Positions 49,601 through 61,644 of a stretch of DNA of 64,000 bases are shown one piece after another. The stretch's first letter is position 1. Every line of letters starts with the position of its first letter. The position numbers and the translations under genes were made by a program. The stretch comes from Dromaius novaehollandiae. Its lineage: Eukaryota; Chordata; Aves; Casuariiformes; Dromaiidae. The DNA is taken from contig NC_088099.1 of assembly GCF_036370855.1 (NCBI RefSeq), forward strand, positions 138,983,017 through 139,047,016. The letters are read 5' to 3'. A model generated the notes under the pieces. The model was not told the origin of the DNA, did no database searches, and worked only from the letters and a program-made list of their open reading frames with translations.

Positions 49601-52565
49601 ATCTGTGGTGTCTCAAGTTGCTCCCATTTTACCTGTTCCTCTCGATACATTAGTCTCTTCTTTGGCTGCTTTAGCAGCTAATCATTTGGCTGTGCTCTCT
49701 GCGTTTTCTTATCTTCTTGAAGGAGCCAGAAATGTGCTATTAGGTATCTCCTAGATAAAAGCTACTGTATAATATGCAGCTTTAAATTGGGGATTAAGCA
49801 AGTCACTGTCATAAATTATCAAAAGCTGAAGTTGCCACACTAGGCAATATTCCCTATACAAGAAGTTCTTATTTATTTTTTATTAAATTATTATTTTATT
49901 AATATAACTTGTAACAAAGACAGAAAACTCCTGAAAGCCAAGGATACATTCTAAGCCATCCTGGGCCCTCATCTCATTTCCTGCCATTTTGATGGATAAA
50001 GAATACAACCTGTCTTGATGTTTGATTCCTTTTTTTTTTAATAACATCTGTTTATGTAAATCAGTTATTCTTTTTAGCATGTTTTGCTTGTGCCAGCGGT
50101 AGAATATACATGCTCTTTCAAAATAAGTTACTATTTTTCTGTCAGTACTATAAATAATTAGTAAAAAGCATGTAACACCTGGGAATTCCTCTGCTGATTT
50201 CACTGGATTCAGATTTGGCCTTGAAGGATTTCCCTGCTAAAGCTGTTATAAAACTTAAGCCATTTCTATAGTGAAAGTTACCTGTGCTCTGATTTGGGTT
50301 TTGTCTTACTGCCTGTCTCATTCACACTCAAATTCATGAAATGAAATTTCTCTCAAGTTACTGTACCCACTTGCTGGTGCCAGTTAGAATGGAGAGCTCC
50401 ACTCTCACTCAGACTACAGCTCATTCACTTTCCAGAAAGGACACAGGGGAATGGGCTACAGTGCTCATGCCATTTCCACGTTTTTTTCCCACAGTCCTGC
50501 ATATAGGACAGACAGCTTGGACCAGAGCTGAGACAACTGTCCAGAAAAGGATTCTAAAACATTTCAGCCTGAAAAAAAAAAGTATGCATGGGATAACCCT
50601 CTAAATACCCACACTGCTGTGCACGGAAACAGAGAGAACATAAGGTATACTGGTAAACCACATGGTTCAGAGGTGGCTAGCCCAAGTGCTGGATCATGAG
50701 GGACAACCATTCATATGAATTGTGATGCCTAAATCTAGTAAGTTTCTAAAATCAAAAACTAGAACACATCAATATAATTTCCATAGTTTCCTCAAACATC
50801 ATGTTACTTGTGTCATAGCTTGTTCTTTCCTTCTGTAATATTTCACACGCAGTTACTAGTCCTTCTCCTTTTGTTTGGTTTATCTCATCTAAAGTGGCCT
50901 CCTTTGGTGTGGTCATTTGTAGACATAAAACACGCTGAGGTATAAAGTCATATAATCATAGTCTTACACATGTGCAGTCTTTTACCTTCTCTGTTCAGTG
51001 GAGTATTTTTTAAGACGTGATTCATTTATCACCAAGACAGTTTTAAGAAAAAAAACAGGAAATAAAACTTGTGTTCTATAAATGCTCTTTTTTGTTGTCT
51101 GATCTCACTTGATCTGTTTTCTGAATGGTAAACTGCTGAATGGCAGTTCTCCTAATACTCCTCTTCCTTATGGCAGCTCTTCTTAACGTGAATTTAGAGG
51201 AGGTTGGCAAAGCAAAAATAGTCTGTGATCTTCTTGTTTTCAAAAAAGCAAGCACCTTTTCTACCAGTGTTCATCACACTCCCACTCGTTAAGATAATCC
51301 TCTGCTTTTGTGCTTGAGACTTATGAATGTTGGAGTTAGCAAGTGGAAGTGATACTGTAAACCTCTTTGGTCAGTTTTAGTATTGCATTAAATACTTCCA
51401 TTAAAAACCTCTGCTGACTGCAGTAGTTGTCACAAGTCTTTTCTCAGTTACCCTTGTACATTAATTCAATAGCGTATTGTACCTTAAACCCAGTAGTAAG
51501 AGGTAAAGGGGATCTCAACCCAAAATCCAGTACATTAATTAGAATTACAGTTGGCTCCTGAAAATTTTCAGATCCAAATACCAGTATCTTCAAGAAAAAA
51601 TGGAATTGGATTTTATCAGTAATCTGAAGCTCAGTAGTAGAGTTTGGGTTGTTTTCAAGAGCTGAAATTCAGAGGCTGTTACTGGAAACAGAATGTAGGT
51701 GTAAGCACATCTCAGGTGATTAATGTATAATTAATAACACAGAACAAGAACTTTTGTATGTACTTTGCACTTAATGAATTTAACTTGTCCGAAATTCCTA
51801 TCAGACTTGCAGAGTTTGTGAAATAACACTGGTTCGCACAGCACACTCGTAGCCTGGAAGAGCTTGTAGAGTGTAAGTAATGGGTATTAACTGAATTTGC
51901 TTCTGGATGGATTCCATTTGGTCAGGAAGATCTCAGGGACTGATGTGCACCATGTTGACTCTCCATCTAATAGTACACAGGGAAGGTAATGAAAGGAGTC
52001 AAGCCATAGGTTTAAATGCATTTCCAGCTGAAACATAATGCCTCTTTTTTTCCTCAGTTTTATGCCTACACCGCTGCCTCGCCTCCTCTCTGGAAATCAG
52101 AAAGTACTGAATGTACTGCAGGCTGATGTGAGAGCCAGGTCTCTCGCTGCTGGTGTTTCAACAGAGAGATGCGATACGCAGATGATCGCTCAGAAGGAAT
52201 GCCAGTAAAATGTTTAATCCACAGCACCACCTGCTTCTCAAATGCGTCACTTCAGTAACACTGTTTTGCACAGCAACTTCACAGGCGCATATCAGCACAT
52301 ACTACGAACACGGCATCTGTCATAGCACCTTTAACCAAAAAAACCCCAGCCTGAGGGCCTCGTTCTGCAGCACGACTTCAGCTACCGCCGGGCAGGGTCC
52401 CAGCAGCGAGGAGGCGGTTCAGGCTGTTAGAGCCCCGAGCGGCTCCCGGGCTTGGCGGCCGGCGAAGCGCCTCCCCTCCGCGGGGCCGAGGCGGGAGCCC
52501 CCCGCGCCCCCCGGCGCCCTCCCTCGGCGGCCGCCGAGCAGCCGGGCCAGGCCGCGGCCTGACGC

Positions 52566-52580
52566 GGGCGGGCGGGCGGG
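52566..52580 (+). promoter_or_regulatory. Promoter G-quadruplex / Sp1 cluster
   Basis: GGGCGGGCGGGCGGG: four GGG runs with one-base loops, about 115 bp upstream of the SELENOI-like start codon. Confidence 0.6.
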
Positions 52581-52631
52581 AGCCGCCCTGCGCCCGCCCC
52601 CGGCGCGGCCCCGCCGCCTCCCTCCGCTCCC

Positions 52632-52651
52632 CTCGGCTCGGCTCGGCTCGG
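52632..52651 (+). repeat. (CTCGG)4 tandem repeat
   Basis: Four perfect CTCGG units, 43 bp upstream of the start codon. Confidence 0.9.
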
Positions 52652-52694
52652 TCCCCGCCCGGCGCGGCGCGGAGCTCGGCGGGGCGGCGGCGCG

Positions 52695-52751
52695 ATGCGG
52701 CGGGCGCGGTACGTGAGTGCCCAGCAGCTGGCCGGCTTCCGCCACTACACG
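52695..52751 (+). CDS. First coding exon of a SELENOI/EPT1-like ethanolaminephosphotransferase (partial gene)
   Basis: 57 nt, 19 codons: MRRARYVSAQQLAGFRHYT, followed by the donor ACG|GTAACG. Human SELENOI (ethanolaminephosphotransferase 1) begins MAGYEYVSPEQLAGFDKYK and, as I recall, its first exon also ends after codon 19 in phase 0, so YVS-x-(E/Q)QLAGF--Y and the splice position both agree. SELENOI-family enzymes are multi-pass ER/Golgi membrane proteins that transfer phosphoethanolamine from CDP-ethanolamine to diacylglycerol. The catalytic CDP-alcohol motif and the selenocysteine lie in later exons not present here. SELENOI itself is nearly unchanged among vertebrates at this end, so the many differences point to a diverged paralog (EPT1-like), which is inference. 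The start is fixed by the CpG island, the GC-rich leader and the family match. Confidence 0.72.
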
Positions 52752-53478
52752 GTAACGCGGGGGCGCCGCGGCCGCGGCGGGGCGCGGGGGGCAGCGCGGC
52801 GCGCAGGGATGCGCCGGTGCCGCCGGCAGCCGTGCCCGGCTCGGGTCCGCCCCGGCGAGCGCGTCTGCGCCCCGAAAGCCTGGAGTTTTGCAACCGTTTT
52901 TCCTCGTGCTGCTACAGCGAGGTGCTAACCCTCCCCCCGCCTTTTCCATTCTTTTTAATTTTCTTTCCTTTTTTTTTCCCTGTGTACACAGTGATCCTTT
53001 CGGTCATTCCGCTATTTTTAAAAAGCTCCTTAAGACTTAGCGCACCGGGTCCTACCCTGCCTCTGCCGCGCGCGATGAAGTCGCTCGGAAGTGGCCGCAG
53101 CCGCGCGCTGGGCGTCGCGCCGGCTCCCGGCGACCCCCCGGCGCCCGGGGGTTCAGCTGCGGGAGGGAGGGAGGGGCGGGAGCGGGGTGCTTAAGTGCCA
53201 GGTCTTGGTGAAGGTGTGGGGGAAGAGTGAGTATCAAAACCGTTAAAAGTTGTGTGCATTTTAAAGAAAATTAGACTAGGCGTAATTGGAAATTAATGTA
53301 TCTGTGAGAAGGCATGCCTGGACGGTGCTTGTTTGCTTCTACACACACACGAGTGCTTTGGCTTTCGGAAGTAGATAAGAAAACCAGAAAAAAGCTTGCT
53401 TTTAAATAATTTGAAGTAAACTTCATATTTGCAAATAACAGGCCTGCAAAACTGAAATGAATGGGTGGGTCATTAAAT

Positions 53479-53534
53479 ATTTTGATTTACCAGCATTAGG
53501 TACGTGATTTTGATTTACCAGCACCTTGTACGTG
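53479..53534. repeat. 28-bp tandem duplication with a partial third copy
   Basis: The units ATTTTGATTTACCAGCATTA-GGTACGTG and ATTTTGATTTACCAGCACCT-TGTACGTG lie back to back (53,479-53,506 and 53,507-53,534). Part of the second unit plus its flank (CCTTGTACGTGCA-TGC type) recurs at 53,577-53,596. Confidence 0.85.
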
Positions 53535-55497
53535 CATTGCAGGGGCTTATCCACGACTGCCGCAGCTGAGGTGCAGGTGCCTTGTACGTGCAGTGCCGCC
53601 CCGTTCCCATACCGCCCCCCCACTCCCTGTTGCAAGCACCGTGGACACACCAGCTCCCACGGGTCCACCATCCAACCCCTTATTTCATGCTGAGTTTCGT
53701 AGAGCAGCTCCCAGCACACGCTGCCCCTGCTGCTTGGTCCTTGCTCTTGCCACAGGCCTCCCAGCCTGGCCTCCAACCCAACAGCTCAGCTTCCTCCGGC
53801 TCCTACCAAATCTCTTCTCTTCCCCAGGGCAGCAGTTCTGCCTGTTCACTGAAGAGTAAATTATTGTGGAAAAACTGTGGTTTCTAGAACCTTCTCAAGG
53901 TTATTTGGACTTGTTATGCACAGTAGTGCATTAAAGTGTAGTAACTTGTTTGTGTGGCTGCAGTGTGAGTGGGTTGAAACATGCTGCAGGCTGCATACGG
54001 CCACTGGGTGCATGGCGCCGAGGCCTGTGCTTGCGCAGTGGAGCCGCACACTAGACTGAGATCGTTAGAGGAAAAATAAAAAGCTATTTTTAGCATGAAC
54101 ATAAGTTAAAATTTAAGTAATTCTCCCAGGTTATTTTAGGTTATAGTACAAATACAAGGAATTTGTATTACGTTCTTCCTTATCACTTGAATTAAAGTCG
54201 CTGCAAACAAATGCAGACAGGGGAAAATTGTAATAACATTTTGTTAAAACAATTCTGTAATGATTGTATGCTACTGATGAATTAAAGGACAAATCATTAT
54301 CAAAAGACTGAATCACATACTGTGACATTTTAATCCAGTATATTAAAATTACTTTGGTTTCTCAGGAGCATCGCAAAGCCTAGAAAATATGTCAAACACT
54401 TTTGCTAACCATAGGAGTCAGCCAACACACTTGAGAAATAGCTGTTAAAACACGTTCTGGAGAACTATGATAAATATAGGCTTTAGAAAAGTGAAATCGA
54501 ATACTCAGCTCTTCATTAACTAAGGTGACTAGGCCCTGAGACATCCTGGAAAATACAAATATATAAATAAATCCAAATGACAGAGGCTACACCCAGAGAA
54601 ATGCAGCTGAGTGAGGTCACTGCAGCCAGGCAGCTGGGATATCTGCACTATCTTCCCGGTGCTCCAGGTTGCAGGAGGACAAAGCAGGGGCTGGCTGCTC
54701 TGCACCTGAGCTGGCCGTGCGCATTCCTGAGCGCTGCTCACCATGTGTTAAAGCCCTCCAAAAATGCAGGGGGAATGTAGCAAGGAGACACTTACCACTG
54801 TCACCATCTCCTCCTCACCTCCTCATGTCACCCTCCCATGCCCAGGACAGCAACCACAACCACAGCTTTGCTCTTCTCATCTCTGAGGCCTTAGACATGC
54901 TCTTCAGCCTCGTGTTGCCTTCTGGCTGTCATCTCCCCCTTTCTCCATGTCAGCCTAGGGCCTCATCTCATCCTGCTCCTCCACCTTCCCAACCCTGATG
55001 AGGAGACTGCTGCTTCCTCTGCTGCTGAGTCAACAGGACTGGCACTGAACTGGGATTACTGTGCCCAGCCAGACAAAAGTTGCCTCTGTTTGCAGTCACC
55101 TGGATATCTCTGTAGCTTCTTCCCCAGTGGTACTAGCTCTGGAATACAGTGGAGGGACAAACAGGTTGGCCCTGCAAAGAGCCAGATAAACTCTGAAAGG
55201 ATTTATTAGCACGTGGTCCAGCCTGAGCTAAAACAGTATATTGCTTCCAGATGTGAATTGTCTGTAGGAAACTGGAAAGAGGCATCCAACTCTCCGTTAT
55301 GCAGTATTCCATTTGCGCTGATATCAATGGCTAAGGATAATCCTCACTTCACAGAATTTATCCATAGGTAAATGGCAGCCGATTGTAATGCTGCTTAAAA
55401 GAATAATTTGTGTAATTAATTCCATTTCATATGTGAAGAAAATACTTGCCAATTTTCAAAATTTTCACACAGCTGAACTCATTTTTTTTTGCTATGA

Positions 55498-55758
55498 ATG
55501 CTTCAGTTATGTGTCTTAGCCATTTTCTGTCTCCTGTTCACAGCTGGTCTTGGCTACAAAACCAGTACAGTTCTTTGCAAAGAGAATGGCAGACCTCATG
55601 AATGCAAGGAGTTCAGCATCATCAGATGCATGTATGTTAGCATTTTAGTTCAGAGCAGGAGTTTGCTTGTGAGGCAAATCTCCCAATCTTCTGCAATTAC
55701 CAAGCTGAGGTTCGTATCACAAAGTGATGTTGGAGCACACAAGCTGGATTCCCTTTGA
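55498..55758 (+). other. Small open frame with a signal-peptide-like start, unproven
   Basis: An 86-codon frame starting MLQLCVLAIFCLLFTAGLGY, which has a hydrophobic core and a small-residue cleavage-like end, then a segment with three cysteines (VLCKENGRPHECKEFSIIRC). I recognise no family. The second half has no special character, the start context is poor (a second out-of-frame ATG lies just upstream), and it sits in an intron of the SELENOI-like gene. It is most likely a chance frame, but it is the only one in the window with a believable secretion signal. Confidence 0.15.
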
Positions 55759-58700
55759 GTGAACCTAAATCAGAAGATGTACTAGGAACACACCAGTACC
55801 CTTAACTGCTAATGAGCGTTCAGACCACGGAATCAGACTAGGTCCAGTCCAGTGTAAAACTTCCTAAAATATCAGGACAAGCTGTTTTACTTTACAAATC
55901 TGCTCCTGTTGGAGTAGACAGTATCTGTTAATGTGGACACAGCTGTTCAGAGCTTAGGTTTTCTTTGCTCTCATCCTGTGTGCGTAGGGGAACAGGTGGA
56001 GATGTGATGATAAGTCAGTGAGATGCAATCCTGGGTATTGCTGCTGTGATAATTCTGCTGTTTTCCTGCCTCTGGGGCAGATGGGCATGCATGGACGCAG
56101 GAGTATTGCATGCTCTGGGGTTTTGCTGCAGCTGTAGAGCACAATAGGCTAGCATCTGGAATGATACACCTAAAAAGCTACAACTACTTACAGTTGTAGG
56201 ACTTGGGTCATGTTTCTTGTTCCTACTTACCCTTAGATGTCGTTACTTACATTTTGTGGTTCTTGAGGAGCATCCATGGAATTACACATCTGCCTTTTTC
56301 CTTCCTTTTGGATTGCTGTTGGAAACAAGTAGTCCAGAGCCAGCCAAGTGATGAATGCAAATAAAAGCAGAATTTGATTCTTTATTTTTATCCTCCTCAT
56401 CAGAATCTAATAATGTTAATGATGAGCCCTTGTTGCCAGTCACTGTTCTCATCGCAATGATTTTTGGGTCTTTTGCAAATCTGTCTTGAATTGGCTTCTA
56501 TAGTACCTATGGACTGAGCTTTTCCAAGACAGACTTTTTTCCAGATTTTCACACCACCTTTTTTTCCAGAATAAAAATGGTCCAAGAACAAACTGCAGTG
56601 ACTTCACTCAAAGAATAGGCTTTGCAAAACATCATAAGGAAATTAGAGACAACATTAAAAATTAAGGTTGAAGATTCAATGTTTTCACCTTGATATGTCT
56701 AAACCGTTTTTGTGTTTATCCTCTAAACCATTTCTTGGAAGATAACTCTCTGTGCAAAGAAGGGGGAGACAGTAAAAGAGGTACATGTGATTACATTTCA
56801 GTGAGGCTTCTGATACCACATTCTGGTGAGTAAACTAGGTTGAGGCAGTTAAGGTGAAATCAGCATAAAATGGAAGCACAATGGGTTCAAAACATCCTCT
56901 TAAGGGTAATTTTAAGTTTTCTGTCATGATGGGAGGATATATCAAACAGAATCCTAGAGCCGTCTTTCTGTCCCAGCTCTGTTACTGTTCAATACCTTCA
57001 TTAAGTGACAGAACAGAGAATACTCTTGTAAAATTCTTGTGTGACACCAAAGCACTCTGAAGAATACATTTAGGATTAAAAATGTTCTTGAAAAGTGGAT
57101 ACGACACCCAGAACTCAATAAGGTGAAATTCAGTAAACAAGGCACAATGCTTAGGGGGAAAAAATCAAAATTTCAAATATGAAACGAGATAACTGATTGC
57201 AAAAAAGATACCTGGGGATCAGTGTGTTGGCAGTGTTGTGACTTACAAAAAGAGAAAAAAGCTTATACGTGTATTAACAGAAGTGTTACTTATACTGCTG
57301 TACTTGCATTGATCAGATACTCGCTGGAATAATGTGTCCTGCTTGCTTTGGCAAACTATTTACTGTCCACAACAAGGTGGCATCAGGAGTATTAAGAGGC
57401 TTAGAAAACATGAGCTGTGAGAAACAGTCTGAATTTAGTGAGAGTAAGAGTGTAACAGCCACTCTTCATGCATGCCCTTTTCAAGCAGGATAACATACAA
57501 GCTTTAGTTGCATCAAGGGAGATTTAAGTTGGATGCTGTATCAGACTTGCATTCGTAGGGATAGTTAAGACTGGAGCAGGTACCAGGGGAGGTTGTGTAA
57601 TCATTTTATCAGAGTCTTAAGAAATGGTTAGATTTCTCTCAGGGAGAGTCTAAAGTTTAATGGGAATGTTAAAAAACCAGTTGCTTACACCTCTTTTAGC
57701 AAAGTTGTTTTTACTGTGTTTTACTTGAATTTGCTCTGGGTTAAGAGTACATACATGGTCATTTATCACAAGCAAGTGGAAGCCAGTAGCTCATTAACTC
57801 GTGGTAACTTGATCTCCTTCCTGAATGTCAGGTAAATTTTATCGTGCATTAGGTGAAAGGGTGGACTAGGGGACCTCTTACATCCCAGTTACATCCCAGC
57901 CCCCATTTCAATAGGTTAGAGAAACTATATCAGAAGGTACGATGATCATGTTTCAGGGATTGATTTTTTGTCTCGTACTGACTTACACCAAAAGAGCAAA
58001 GTGTGCTACATATAATCTGGTGAATTATATTGTGTAAGTCCAGGACTGGACTAGTATGGAAAAATACAAGACTGGATTTGTGTTAAGTCTTTGTGCATTT
58101 TCAAGGCTGCCTGTAAAACTACGAGATTGGGAAACACGTTGGATTCTAGTCACATTGACTAAGTAGGAGTTTTGCTTTTGACTCCAGTGGAACAAGGTTT
58201 TTACATGATTTTGTAAACTGAAAATTCAGATACCATAGGACAGGCAATTTTCATTCGTACATTTATGTGGACCTTCTTAGGAGATAGGTAATATCCTGCA
58301 TGCTTGTGTAGAGACAGCTTTGTATATATTAAGAGTACAGTGTTTTTTATATAGTACTTTTGCAGACAGTATTTGTAGTCTTTTTCCTAAATTACATTTA
58401 AAACTATATCAGCAGTTTTATCTGTTTAGTTAGTTTTTTCAAGCCATCTCACTTTAATAAAAGCCGTGACTGTCTGAGGCAGTGAAAAAGATTCTCACAA
58501 ATTAACATTTTCCGCTTCCCATAAAATTGGTGAGTCAACAACCGCTGTTTTGCAAATAAAATCTTGCAGTCTTCTTCATATGACTTTGCTGAATCGGAAG
58601 ACTGGCAGTCTAATTAAAGTTGGTGAATAATATTTAAAATAAAACAAATTCCTTACATTTTCTGTCATTGCATGCATGTGCGGAAGAGTCCTGGGCCAGC

Positions 58701-59154
58701 TCAATTACATAATTCTAAAAGACTGTCTTAGTACGTACACGATTTCTTATTTCTCATCCTGCTGTAATGGTAGCTGACATAATGTAGTATTTCAAGAGCT
58801 GCACAATCATTAATTTCCTTATAAACAGCAAATGCTAATGAGGTAACAGCCTAATGAAGTCACATCAGAGAGATGTTGTGTCTGGTATTACTTGCTGCAG
58901 GACTTTTTCCCAGTGATGATGTAACTGTACGTGTTTTTGAATGCCATGTTACACCCATGAATTTACAAAGGTTTTCTGTTTGCTAGATCATTTTTGGGAC
59001 AAATACTCTGGATATAAATAGTTGTATGCTTTGTTGAGTTTTGTAAAAGTGCAAGTAACAGCCACATGATTTCATTTTATTGCTTTATCAATAGATACCA
59101 TTAAAGAGACTTTAATGTTCTAGACTTTTAGTGTTCTGGGTTTTTATTTGTAGG

Positions 59155-59187
59155 ATATACATATATATACATATATATGTATTCATA
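59155..59187. repeat. (TA)n/(CATA)n microsatellite
   Basis: ATACATATATATACATATAT-type repeat continuing into ATGTATTCATATG. Confidence 0.85.
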
Positions 59188-60222
59188 TGTATTTATTTCT
59201 TTTTATTTTTGTTTATTCATCTGTGTTTTGATAGAAGAGTAATTGCAAAGGTGTATCCAAGAATCAGATTTGATAGATCTAGGGGAACCATTTTTATAAG
59301 GGTTTTTATCCTCTCTTCCGGGTCAGGATACTAGACCACACAGCTGCTTGACATATGTGGTACAGAACCCCTGTTTAGCATCCCTCATGAAAACTGCAAC
59401 CCACTTTTAATACGCGTGTGCTTTTGAGCCTGGAGTTGTTTCTTTGGGTTCCCAGAGATTTAAGTACATCCTCTGGCAGAACTCCAGCTGTGGGGGAGTT
59501 CTGGCTGCTGTTTAATCCTTAACAGGCTGATAGTACCTTTGAAAGCACATGTTTGTACACACACACAAATAGATGTAGTGCAGTATTCCGATGCCATTTG
59601 CTTTTACCAACCATAGAAGACAAAAAATACATAGAAATCAACTTCCTTACCACATTAGAGCGTTTTTTGAATAGGAATGATTAAGGTTCTTTTTGTGCAG
59701 TTTCATGAGAGTTTGCAGATTGTGCTTTTTACCCAGGTTTACACTTTTGCTAATCTAGGCCAGCCTCTAGCTTTGTGTCCTTACAGCAACAAATGTGTGT
59801 CTACCTCTGTTATCCCTTCTTCATATTTGATCTTATTTCCATGTTCTTTTCCCATGATACTGGCTTCTTTGTTTAGTGTTTTGGACACTTTCCATTAAAC
59901 AAACTCTTTTCCTGAAGACAAGTTAGGCAACATCCTTAATATAACTACTGTTGATTGAAAAAGAGTTGCTGATTTCCAGTATTATCCCCTCTCACTAGTT
60001 TGGGTGCTGATGGTCCTGTTGGTAAGAAATCAGATCTGTCTGGTCTCACGTATTGAGCAAGAACCTAACTCTTGGGGCCAGCACATTATGACTTCTCACC
60101 CTGCACCAGCTTCTCACTCAGTTGCAGGGTGGCTCTGATGTCTCTCTCCATGGACTGCACATTTCGAGCGTAGCTAGTCAGCAGATCTGTGATCCATCAA
60201 CCTCCTACTTCTGCAAATGGCA

Positions 60223-60878
60223 TTGCGGTAGATAGCAGGCTGAACATGAGCCAGCAGTGTGCCCTGGCACCAAAGGCCAACAGCATCCTGGGCTGCATTA
60301 ACAGTAGCACAGCCAGAAGAGTGAAGGAAATATTTTCGCCCTTTACTCAGCACATGTTAGGACATAGAATTCTATGTCCAGTTTTGGGCCCCTCCAATAT
60401 AAGAAAGACATTGACAAACCAGAGCATATTCAGCAGAGGATTACTAAGATTGTTAGGGCTGGATCACCTACCCTGTGAGGGGACGCTGAGGGAGCAGGAC
60501 TTGTTCAGCCTGGAGAAGAGACAACTTTGGGGGGGACCTAACAGCAGCCCCCAGGCACCTGTGAGGAGCTCATCAAGACGATGGAGCCAGGCTCTTCACA
60601 GCAGTGCCAGGTGGGAGGATGAGAGACAATGGGCAGAAGTTGAAACGAGATGTTCAGGTAAGGAGAAACTTTTTCCCCGTGAGGACGGTGGGGCAGTGGA
60701 AAAGGCTGCCCGGGGAGGTTGTACAGTCTCCATCCATGGGGGTTCTCAAGACCCAACCAGATAAAGCCCCAAGGCACTTGATTTGGCCTCTGGCTGAACA
60801 TGGTTAGAGAAGGATGTTGGACCTCCTGAGGTCCCTTCCAGCCTGAATGAATTCTCCTGTGATCCAATGATCCTGTCC
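60223..60878 (+). mobile_element. CR1 LINE, 5'-truncated, older subfamily
   Basis: Begins GCGGTAGATAGCAGGCTGAA-CATGAGCCAGCAGTGTGCCC, continues with AACAGCATCCTGGGCTGCAT, TTGTTCAGCCTGGAGAAGAG and GGCTGCCCGGGGAGGTTGTA, and ends GAGGTCCCTTCCAGCCTGAA-TGAATTCTCCTGTGAT. This is the CR1 RT C-terminus and 3' UTR. The frame is broken several times, and divergence is greater than in the 26.3-kb copy, so it belongs to another, older subfamily. It lies in sense in intron 1 of the SELENOI-like gene. Confidence 0.93.
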
Positions 60879-61644
60879 TGTGATTATGTCATCTTGGAGC
60901 AGTGGCACTGGTCTGCAGGCAAGGTGTGATTGTCATCATTGTTCTTTACTCCCTAAGAGCATCTTTTCCAAACCTATGGCAGGCACCACATGCCGCATGA
61001 CCTCATGGCACAGGTGTATATACCTCCATTAAGTGACAGGATGTGGCATATGGCCCAGTGCATGTGTCAGGAGTCATGAAAATGGGAAGGTCTGAATGAT
61101 GAGTATACATGCACAAGGAGGCAGCCACAGCACAGCAATCTCCATAATAACAGCTTCCTAACAACTTAGTAATATCAACCAGAATTGGTTGATAGGAGGA
61201 AAAAGGAGGGTAGTCCAAACTAATTAAGCAACAGGAGTTATTTAAAAAGTTTATTATTTATGAAAAATTAATTAAATGATAATATCACATAAAGTAATTC
61301 CATTATTAGGATTACCAGGCTTGTGTTCTGGAATGTATCATCACTTTTCAACTGCTAAATGTTTGGAATTTGTTTGGCATCCGCACTGTTGTATAGCTCT
61401 GTTGTTCTTTTAGAGTTTACTTCTTCTCTTTCTCTTCATAAAGTTTTGTTAAAATCCAAGACTGTGTCCCGTAATGTCTACAAACCTGTAAATATATATA
61501 TAAAGTAGAATTAAAAGCTATGTGTATAGTGTATTCTAGGAATCTGAAAGGTGGATGGAAAGGTATTACCAGATGTAGTTTCAGTATTTCAGTATTTTCT
61601 TTAATTTTCGTGTAGTTCCAGAAGTATGAAATACTAAAGAAGGA

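Larger units (their letters stand above)
44291..52379. other. Intergenic spacer between the two divergent gene starts
   Basis: About 8.1 kb of mostly AT-rich DNA. I find no exon, tRNA or long retroposon in it. It contains a weak MIR-like fragment (44.77 kb), a 15-bp tandem duplication (46.13 kb), a CTCF-type motif (46.66 kb) and a somewhat GC-richer stretch at 47.45-47.85 kb that may be an old, unnamed transposon relic. Plus-strand frames around 48.35-48.95 kb have no recognisable domain or splice context and are not called. Confidence 0.7.
52380..53180. promoter_or_regulatory. CpG island and promoter of the SELENOI-like gene
   Basis: About 800 bp of CpG-dense DNA surrounding the first coding exon at 52,695. 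It contains Sp1-type GGGCGG repeats that also form a four-run G-quadruplex pattern, GGGCGGGCGGGCGGG (52,566-52,580), and four tandem CTCGG units (52,632-52,651) just upstream of the start codon, likely in the 5' UTR or core promoter. No TATA box is seen. Several long open frames on both strands here are composition effects. Confidence 0.85.

Noticed and set aside
52378..52949. Frames of 168-176 codons on both strands over the right CpG island
   Set aside because: Overlapping on both strands and of biased composition. The short family-matching exon at 52,695-52,751 is the supported coding part.
60189..60764. 191-codon plus-strand frame
   Set aside because: A patchwork reading of the CR1 copy at 60,223-60,878. 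Only its first third is in the RT frame.
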